From Macrophomina tecta (lineage: Eukaryota; Ascomycota; Dothideomycetes; Botryosphaeriales; Botryosphaeriaceae), in NCBI GenBank assembly GCA_024180945.1, contig JAKSGN010000006.1, forward strand, positions 2,046,001-2,110,000: a stretch of 64,000 nt of DNA. The letters are read 5' to 3'. Under the pieces are notes generated by a model that saw only the letters and a list, made by a program, of their open reading frames with translations, searched no databases and was not told the origin of the DNA. Of this stretch, positions 56,244 to 64,000 are shown one piece after another. The translations under genes and the position numbers were made by a program. The first letter of the stretch is position 1; each line of letters opens with the position of its first letter.

Positions 56244-59200
56244 GCATGAGTTGTCTTTCATTTTTTCTTTTTTTTTTAGGGGGTGAGAGGAAGGGAGGGG
56301 CCAATTGTATGATAAGTGGTGCTGTCGTTCGTTTCGCGTTTCCCCTTTGTCTTCGGTTTATGTTTTCGGCAGCATACCCTGCAAGTGTGTGAGGTAATTG
56401 GAGTTTTGGGCACTTACGTTCGTCAAGACCGCGTAAACGATGTATAGAGTTCCATCATAGCCGTACCATTTTAGTTCGCGACAAACTTGCTTAGCAAACA
56501 TTGAAACTGGTTTGGAGGGAGAAGGGATGGGGTTGTGTGTTCAACAAGGTCGATATTCACCGCTAGAAACCGCATGTTTAGGCAAGCCAGCAGAGTCGTG
56601 CACCAGGAGCATATTACACCCTCTAGTTCAGCACAAGCGAAGCTACTTGAGTCAATCTGGTGTTGAATAGTGATAGTCAACCGACATCGACCGAAGAGGT
56701 CTATATTTACCGCATCAGGAAAGGCTGATTTTCCACTACCAATTCGGGGCAGTCAAGCGTCTTCAGCCCTACCTGTACTCCCTCGGATTATCCGCTGCCC
56801 GCCTTGCGAAAAAAAAAAAAAAAGATATTATGCACTCAAAAGGCGCGCCGAGTCACGCGGCCCCTCGGGATGGCGGATAAACTCCCCAACTCCATGCGGA
56901 CAGTACTCAGCCCTGCGATTCGCGTTAGTATAATTACGCGGATCCAGCCGGAATACTGGCCCTTGCGTATATTCGGCTCTTCCTACCAAAACGTTCGTCC
57001 TAAGTAATGACGGCTGTTGCCGATCTCTGTCTGCATCTCTTGTCAAGATCCAATCTATTTTATTTTATGGGATGCATGCAGCTCCTGAGTTACTATTGCA
57101 TTAGCGCACGGGAAGACGAAGTTACTGAAATGATGTTTACCCAAAGTGTTCCTACCATTCAGATAGAGCAGATGCGGAAAAGTCACCGGGTGGAAGAGGA
57201 GCGGAGTGCGGGTATCAAGCTTTGCAGGAAAGCATAATAGGCGAATTGTTTTTTTTTTTTTTTTTTTTTTTTAAGAAACCGGGGAGCGTGCATGCGGATT
57301 GTGTCGCAAAGGTTGCTTACGCCGGCACGCGAAAAGGATAGAAGCGACAGAGATTGGCGACAACAAGCGAGCGCATGTCCATCAAACGCCTCGCGCCTCC
57401 ACTTACAACAGCAACACCAGCAATTCCGCCACGTCCTATCATATCGGGCCTTCGACTATTGCCCACATCCCCCTTTCCCCCAGTCCGGCTCGTCTCGGAT
57501 ATCTCGTCAAGACGACTGGACGGGACGGCACGTGCAGAAATTCGTACCCCTACATGTCCCGCCCTCCCTTTCAACACGGCCGCCCTCCCGGTACCGCGGA
57601 GATGCTACAAGCCTCATACGATGATCACAAATGGGCGAGAAGCTTCCCAGCAGCCCGATAATACGGCTACTATACCAAGGGGGAGAAGAGACAAAGAGAA
57701 ACCGCACCGTACCCAATTGCCGGTAGTAGAGCGCAGATCAAACCGGCAGCCCAACGAAGAAGCTCGGTGGACGGTCAGCCCTCGCACAAGAAGTCTAGAT
57801 CCGCAACTTCCCACGTTGCCGGCATTGCCCAATAGGTAACCTTAATTCACGCCCAGGCTAACTCTACGTAGATCTTACAGATCACCGCCCCGTCGGCTAT
57901 TCGTAATTAGTGTGCGACTGCAGATTGTCGATATTTATTTTTGGCAATTCTCCATGACCGGGGTGGAGGGGTGGAAGAAATGGTGATGTGGAAGATTGCC
58001 GACTGCTCTGTGTCAGGGAAGCGTGCGCTACGGGCAACTCCTGTCGAACGACTTCCATGTGAGGCCATCGACTCAGTAGTGTCCACGCGTGGTGACTCTC
58101 TTCCCCTGCTGTGTGGAAGTGAGATGGCCGCGTCGATCATTTGAATCATTTAACGAGCGAAAGGGCTGAAAGCCGAAAGGGCTGAGAATTCACCGCCCCA
58201 ACAGGTCCTGGCAGCGACCAGGCTGGGCGCGAATGGTGAGGCAAAGCAAAGACACGGTCAATGCTGTTTCGAAACCACCGGACTCGGCGCGTCCGCAGCT
58301 GAACACCTCTCGGCAGCCGGTCCGACCGGGAGGGAGGCTGTGCGGTGGGTGGCTCGGGTGGCCACTTTGTGTCGAGATCCGCCGCCAGCGGCTTCAATGC
58401 ACCAGAAGTCGAGCATTATGCTGAGGTGAAACGTGCTCACACCGTGCTTTTTCGTCTCGCACGAGGAAAGCCCGGAGCAGCGACCACGGACTCTTTGACA
58501 TGAAACAAGATTGCTTCGCTCTCTTCTCTCGCGAAGGAAGAAGCAAAACACGAGCGCGCACGCGAGTCGAAGGACGAGTCGAGAACGGGAACGGGTACGC
58601 AGCGTAGGGGAGCGGAAGACGACGGTTACGGCGGGCAGATCATGGCGTTCCGCGGCTCAACGGCTTGTGGGACCCCCTCCCCCCTTCCCTGTTCGACGTG
58701 CGCCTCATCGCACGCGTCGGGTACGGGCTGGGAAGACCTCCGTCCGTAAGCATTACGGCGTGCGTTTGGCAGGGTTGGAACAGGGCGCGGGGCGCGAGGT
58801 GTGGAATCTTAATTATCGCGGGCGAGCAGGAAGCTGGCTGCTGGCTGCTGCTTGCTGCGGCGTGATGCAATCGGGCGTCATTTCTCACAATTGCCGGGCG
58901 CCTCGCCAATTTAAAAAGGAGGTTGTGCGTGATGGAGCACTGGTGGGATTGTTGAACTTCGGGGAAATCTGGCGATTGGTTGGTTTAGGGGGAAGAGAAG
59001 CATCCGAGGAGAGGAAGAAGGGGAACCCGGGCAGGGACCCGCCGCCAGGCAGAAGCAATTCGGAGACGACGGCGGTGATCGGAGGGTCTGCCCGCTCCAC
59101 CTTCGCACTGGCTGTCGTGGGTAATGAAGCCAGTTCTAGACTCGGTGTCGAGCAGCCCGCGAAAGGTTAGGACTTGTGAAGCTGGGTCTTCAGCTTGTGA

Positions 59201-60439
59201 TCGCCGGTGCAACGGAGTATTGAGTGGGGGGAGCAGCACTCCGGTGGGTAATCGCGCGGAGTGCTTTGCTTCCTTGTGGATGATTGTGGAGGCAGCTGCA
59301 TCATTGTGGAGTTGGCCGGTTGCCCGGCTTTTTTGCTTCTTCGCCAACGTTGGCGCTGCAGATGTTGGTTGCTTACTCTCATCCATTTCTGCACGCCGAC
59401 CTCAATCCGGAAAGACCGACGGCTTGCTTCACTGTGCCTGGTACAAGGTCGTCATTAGCAGTCTTTCTACATATCGAGACGGCGAAAGTTGAAATATCAG
59501 TAGCACCGATAAGGGTGCTCGATCGGAACTACTATGTGTGAAGTAGATCACCTGTTGCGTCCCAGATTAGTGGTTCGCAAGATGCTGCCACAAGGAGGAG
59601 GGCTGTAGAGTCGATAGATTTGCTTTTAACTCTACTACAACATACACTACTACTATTCGTGGATTTGGCGACCATTTATTGTTAGAATAATCTAACGCAG
59701 GCCAACCTGGAGTTTGCTGATTGTCATGCTCGTCCCCGTCCATTGACCGTAAGACCGCTTGCATGATCAGCTGTAGATGCCGGTTACAGAGAGTTCCCCT
59801 CCCACCCCAGCCGTCGCTTTACTCCTGGTCGTCCATTATCCTTACTTCCCAGCCGCCCCCAATCCTTATGCCCAAAAAAAAAAAAAAAAAAGCAATGCCC
59901 AATCACCATGCCTGATCCCCCAAATATTGACAAAGAAGCGAAAGCGTCCAGCTGTGCAGCAAGCCCGAAACAAAGAGCAAAAGCTGAGGATACCGGATGA
60001 AACTCCACAGAACCCCTCCCAGATGACAAAGAGACGGAAATGAGATTTTGGGACCCATGAGGACTTCCTTTTGTTTACCAAGGCGCCAGTTAGCCATTGA
60101 AACAGGAAAAGGAAAAGGAAAAGAAAAAGCCCATGTTAAGACACTGTAATCCGCTTTTCGCGGGAACGAAAAGATGCTTTTCAGCCGAGCTCCCAGGTCC
60201 GATTGCGCCAGATGCTGAACCAAACTAAAAAAGAAATCGCAATGAAGGTGATATCGAGTAGTACGAGAGAGAGAGATAGAGAGAGAGGGTGTGACTGCAA
60301 ATGCAGTTTGGCCGGTGCCGGGGAATGAGTGTGTCGGAAAACAAAGTTCGTATCGGTTCATTAACGGTCATGAAAAAGTAGCCTTGCCGTGGGTGGGGGG
60401 GAAGCAGGCTTGGATTGTGGCAATGCGCTCGAGTCATCT
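56244..60439. other. 4.2-kb intergenic region
   Basis: Both flanking genes end here, so this is entirely 3'-flanking DNA. It carries A/T tracts at 56809-56823 (A15), 57249-57272 (T24) and 59874-59891 (A18), a 15-bp near-tandem duplication at 58159-58185, and GGAAAA and GA repeats near 60106-60128 and 60265-60286. Frames at 57.3-57.8 and 58.5-59.2 kb are open on several strands at once and do not look coding. Confidence 0.5.
57249..57272 (+). repeat. T24 homopolymer tract
   Basis: The longest homopolymer in the window, read directly. No retroelement-like sequence is recognisable on either side. Confidence 0.9.
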
Positions 60440-61928
60440 TTAGATTGCCTGGCCAATCGGGTTCGCCTCCTCGTAGGCCATGCGCTTGCGCTTCATTTCT
60501 TCAGCGTTGAATGGCTCCGAGATGCTGGTATTGCGAGAATCGGTCAAGGTAGCACCGCTCATGTTTCGATACTTGAACTCGTGGGCGATGGCACCGAGTG
60601 ACCTCATCTTGCGTAGCGTCCTCGACTTTTCGCTTTCGGGCTTCTCCGGCTTCTCCAACTTCTCCTGGGTGGCAAGGTCGCCATGAGTCTTCTTGCGCGA
60701 AAGTCGATGCAGCACCCTGTTGATCCTGACACGAGTTGGCGTCTTGGGTTCAGAAAATTCGAAGGAGCTGAGCTGTTGCTTATAGAAGCTGTTGGTAGTG
60801 CTATCGCTGCCACTCGTGGATGGCCGCTTGGTGGTGGCCGAGCCGAAGCTGACGCCCGAATCGACCTGCTTGCGGCCCTTGCGCGGAGGGGCCTGTTCCA
60901 CCGCCGGAGAGGGAAGATCGGGAAGGGGCGTTCGAGGGGGGGCGTAGATGTCGAGGTCGGATCTGGTCTGAACTCTTTCTGCGAGATCGATAACTTCGTC
61001 GGCCTTTTGCATATATTTATTCATCATGTGAGCGGTACAAGGCCAGCCGTTGGGTTCTCCTTCTTTGGCTTGCTCCATGATGAGACGGTCGATGTCGGCC
61101 ATGCCTCTGCCGGGGATGGCGTTGATGGTCTTGAAGAAGTCTTTGCGCTGGGACTGGACAATCTCGTTTGAAATACCGTCAGGAATGGACGAAGGAATCG
61201 GAGGCCATAAGGTGTTCAGCATAGCCATGCAGTTGTGCTTGTCGAATGGTTGGTTCTTGATTTCGTGAACGAGAATCTGAAAGCTGTCAGCTTATGTTGC
61301 AATTGCCACAGCGACTATTGGGAATGATACATACCCACTGGCGGAGATGCACGTAAAGCCATGCGTACAGCTCGCCGAGATACTTCTCCTTGCGGTTGAG
61401 GATGTTGAACAGCTTAATGATGGCCTCATCACGCGAGACCTTTTCTTCGATCGACTCCCAAGTCTCGACGTCGACTCTCTGCCACATATCTTGTACCATC
61501 TTTTGCCTGCGGAGCTCAATATCCTTCAGGTAGTCGAGGGCTGTGAGTGCTTGAGAGAAGTTGACACGGCCAAGCTCCTCCTGACAGAAGGTCTCCTTTA
61601 CGAATTTGCGCACGAAGACGTAGGGCAAGGATGTCCTTTGGAGCGGTAGTTGCGACATTTCGGTCTGTAGGATGCTCGTGAATTCAGGAACGCTCTCGAG
61701 GTTTTTGGCGTTCTGAGGGAGCGGATGCTGTCCTCGGGAGGCGCAGTTGAGAATGTACATAGTGCGGAGCGGAAGGTCCTTCCCTTCGGTTTGCGAGTAT
61801 AGTTGAGCCATCAGGTTGTCTTCGGCCTTGCGTTCCGAGGTCATGGACATCTCGGAGGCGGTGCGCATGTGCTGTTGGCTTGCCATGACGGCGCCGACGG
61901 GGGATTTGGAAGATCTTTGGGAAGCCAT
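60440..61928 (-). CDS. conserved fungal protein of unknown function, 476 aa
   Basis: Exons 61928-61335 and 61276-60440 around a 58-nt intron with donor GTATGT; the join reads LYVHLRQW/ILVHEIKNQPFD. A Ser/Met-rich N-terminus (1-40) precedes a mostly helical, well-ordered region (about 40-310). That region includes RTSLPYVFVRKFVKETFCQE, ALTALDYLKDIELRRQKMVQ, FNILNRKEKYLGELYAWLYV and LNTLWPPIPSSIPDGI. A Pro-rich linker (APPRTPLPDLPSPA) leads to a basic Ser-rich tail with RLSRKKTHGD and RTLRKMRSLG patches. I recognise it as a protein conserved among filamentous ascomycetes but cannot name a characterised homologue or domain. No transmembrane segment or catalytic motif is visible; the architecture suggests a scaffold or regulatory protein, which is inference. 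Met15 is an alternative start. Confidence 0.75.
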
Positions 61929-63782
61929 GGTGTTCCTAGGGCGGTGGAGAGGTTGCGAATGGGACGTTCAGGACATTCGCGGCACTAGAGGGCTTTTGAC
62001 GTGGGGGATGACGCGGGTAAACAAGCGAGGGTGTGGGCGAGCCTAGGGAGCTGAACGCGCAGCCATGGTCAGCAAAGGTCTGTGTTGTTTGCAATGCAGG
62101 CTAACGGCCGCAGGGAGCAGGCAGGGACCAGGCCGGTGCGAATACTCTGCACGTGGTGTGCTCGCGGGGCCTTCGCGGCACGTCAATGCGCACGGCGAGC
62201 CGCAGACGCACGTCAGAAGGCGGTTTTTGCGCCGCGGTGGGGCTGTGAGGGAGAGTTTACCTAGAGGCGCGGGATGATGCTGGTAGCTGGCTGGAGCGAA
62301 GTAGATGGTGCCGAGGGAGGGACAGGGCGCGGGCGTGGAGGTGCGGCGGGGGTAGGCCGGCGGGACGGTAATGAGCGGCGTGCTGATGGCGAGACTTGTT
62401 CGCATCAATGCGGAGGCAAAGCGAAGGAAGGCGAGAGAGCGTCGGGGGCGCAGGCGGATTTTGAGCTGGACGAGGAGAGACTGTGCAACCGGCCGTTAAG
62501 AATCGAGAGCCTCGACACTGCACCCTGCGCCGCGTCCGCCCGCTCGGCCTGCACCAGCACCTGCAGGCGCATCCGACACCCACGCCCGCGCCGCCGCCAA
62601 CACCTGCCCCGTTTTACCCAAGGATCAGGGATCAGCATTCCGGGCGTCAGGAAAGTGCCAAATCGTCTGTCGGGGAGCTGGGCTAGCACATCCGTGCTCG
62701 CCCTGCTGCAGCGCGCCCGCCGCCTCCGCCCAAAACACCCCTGCGCGAGCCCTTCAGAAACAGAAAAACCCCGGCGCCGCTACCGTTGGCCTGGGATTGC
62801 GACGCGCGCGGCCTGGGTCGCTGGGCCCGATCAGGCGCGCTGAGCCCCGGCCGCCGTTCGCTGCTCGAATCGGCCGCAGTGCGCACACCCTCGCGCGGAG
62901 CGTGGCTGCGAGGGCCACCGTGAGCGTGAGGCATCGAGAGGCGTCACGAGCGCTGGCGGCCTGTGTGGCGCCGCGCACCCATCCATCACAACTACTATTT
63001 TCGCCGGAGCTTAAACTGACGCGTTTCTGCCGTTTCGCGCGATATGTGGGTTCAGCTCTCTGCAGCGCGCGGAGGCTGGCAGCGCTCGCACTGCAGGCGG
63101 CCACGGTGCGACAGCCGCGGTGTTGCGGCTGGCGAGTGTCCGCTGCTGGTGGTGATGGTGCTGGTGCTGGTGGTGCTGCTGCTGGTGGTGCTGCTGCTGG
63201 TGGTGCTGCTGCTGCTCCATGCGTACGCGTTGGCTGCGCCGTTGTCCGTCCGCCGTCACGTCTCCACATGTGATGATTTATGCTCACCTTGTGTTTATTA
63301 TGTGCATGATGGCCAATCAGCGAGAGTCAGGCAGGACTTTCACCAGTCGCGCGGCCCCTGCTGCGGCCCAGAGCAACGCGCCGGGGGAGCCAGCAGTTGC
63401 GCCGGCACAAGCACGCTAAAGTTGATCGGGCAGGTTTAAGGTGGGTTGGCCACGCTGCACAGATTCTATTTATTTTCACGGACCTCGCAGCTCATTACGT
63501 GTACCTGCGCTGCTCGCGCTCGCTCGCTCCCAGAACTCAGCCTGTCGGCAACCCGAGGGCGCTGCTGGAGCCTCATCGTTCGTATGACGAGAGGGCCGCG
63601 CTCCGGGCTTCGACTGCGCCGCGAGTCATGCCTGGTTCACTACTGCGAGCTAGGCGGATGCAGGGCTGGCCAAGCTAAAATACCGCGTTTGATGCGATAG
63701 TCGCCCTCTCACGACTCGCGGCTGGATCCCGCTAACACCAGAGTTTCACGTCTCACCATCGTCGGTGACCGCAGAGGGCCCC
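61929..63782. other. 1.9-kb promoter and intergenic region
   Basis: GC-rich DNA upstream of the 476-aa gene. It contains a CTG/GTG trinucleotide array at 63142-63217. No gene is supported; long overlapping frames reflect base composition. Confidence 0.5.
63142..63217 (+). repeat. CTG/GTG trinucleotide array
   Basis: An imperfect array of GGTGGTGCT- and GCTGCT-type units, about 76 nt, read directly. On the opposite strand it would give CAG/CAC codons (Gln/His). Confidence 0.9.
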
Positions 63783-64000
63783 ATGGCCGACTCGCTTCAA
63801 CCCACGCCTGGCTCAGGGGCACCGCCTCTCCAGGTCAATCATCAGCATGAGGAACCCACGAGACCGCGGAGTTGCAGAGGCCAGCTGAAAGCCCAGTGCT
63901 GTGGATCGATATATGGGCCGTGGTGCGACGGCCTGCATTTGGTACTCTGTTTTCGCCCGCCTTTCCAGACAGCCCGACGACTTTCCAGCAGTCTGGATAC
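63783..64000 (+). CDS. possible gene start truncated by the window edge
   Basis: An ATG in a strong context (GGCCCCATGGCC) opens a frame that stays open to the last base, 72 codons starting MADSLQPTPGSGAPPLQ. A GTCAAT after residue 17 could be a splice donor, in which case the rest of the open frame would be intron. No domain is recognised. It is reported only because the frame runs off the window; chance opening in GC-rich DNA is quite possible. Confidence 0.25.
   Translation, partial: MADSLQPTPGSGAPPLQVNHQHEEPTRPRSCRGQLKAQCCGSIYGPWCDGLHLVLCFRPPFQTARRLSSSLD

Noticed and set aside
57249..57272. Poly-T tract as the tail of a retroelement
   Set aside because: No target-site duplication, coding relic or repeated flanking sequence is visible near this or the other A/T tracts.
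57299..57839. Three overlapping frames of 110-161 codons
   Set aside because: All frames are open at once and Pro/Thr/Arg-rich; no codon-level preference for one.
58511..59170. 219-codon plus-strand frame
   Set aside because: Arg/Gly-rich, no recognisable motif, overlaps similarly open frames; likely chance opening.
1..64000. CRISPR array, prophage, bacterial-type operon or biosynthetic gene cluster
   Set aside because: The window is eukaryotic with spliced genes. No regularly spaced repeats are present, and the single P450 has no synthase, transporter or regulator beside it.

Overview
The window is nuclear DNA from a filamentous ascomycete (Pezizomycotina, most likely a Dothideomycete; the class is an inference). 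It has short 47-155 nt spliceosomal introns with CTAAC/CTGAC-like branch sites. It carries an APSES regulator of the StuA type, fungal-style flotillin, Tps2, Avo2 and Spc34 genes, and no operon logic. All gene models below were spliced by eye: donors, acceptors and reading phase were checked base by base, and most protein lengths follow from those joins.

Layout. 0.4-10 kb: a small conserved fungal protein, a glycine-rich WW-like protein with an LEA-like tail, a cytochrome P450, an orphan ORF and a Cid1/Trf4-type nucleotidyltransferase. 10-18.6 kb: tps2 (trehalose-6-phosphate phosphatase), convergent with utp18 (SSU processome), which is divergent from an avo2-like TORC2 ankyrin gene. 21.5-24 kb: stuA, reading leftwards. 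24-36.6 kb: about 12.5 kb upstream of stuA with no gene I can support; it is GC-rich at first and AT-richer at its far end, with many A/T tracts. 36.6-56.3 kb: a compact housekeeping block with spc34 (DASH), rpn3 (26S proteasome lid), a NYN/PIN-like putative RNase gene, ubr1 (N-degron E3 ligase, 2136 aa), qcr9 (complex III), pym (exon-junction-complex recycling), a conserved fungal gene and a flotillin. 56.3-64 kb: sparse DNA with one conserved fungal gene of unknown function and a possible truncated gene at the right edge.

Four divergent pairs share short promoters: nucleotidyltransferase/tps2, utp18/avo2, spc34/rpn3 and qcr9/pym. Rpn3 and Ubr1 both serve ubiquitin-proteasome degradation; the other neighbours have no evident shared pathway.

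Most noteworthy points: a GC-AG intron plus 9-nt and 20-nt exons in qcr9; an 8-nt first coding exon in the flotillin gene; a 138-codon coding-like open segment with no ATG directly upstream of the stuA start, next to a gene desert; an 18-bp perfect palindrome between utp18 and avo2; three introns that must skip an AG directly after the branch site; and a 48-nt in-frame intron in the nucleotidyltransferase gene. I found no convincing tRNA, rRNA, CRISPR array, intact transposon, biosynthetic cluster or wholly new multi-gene system.
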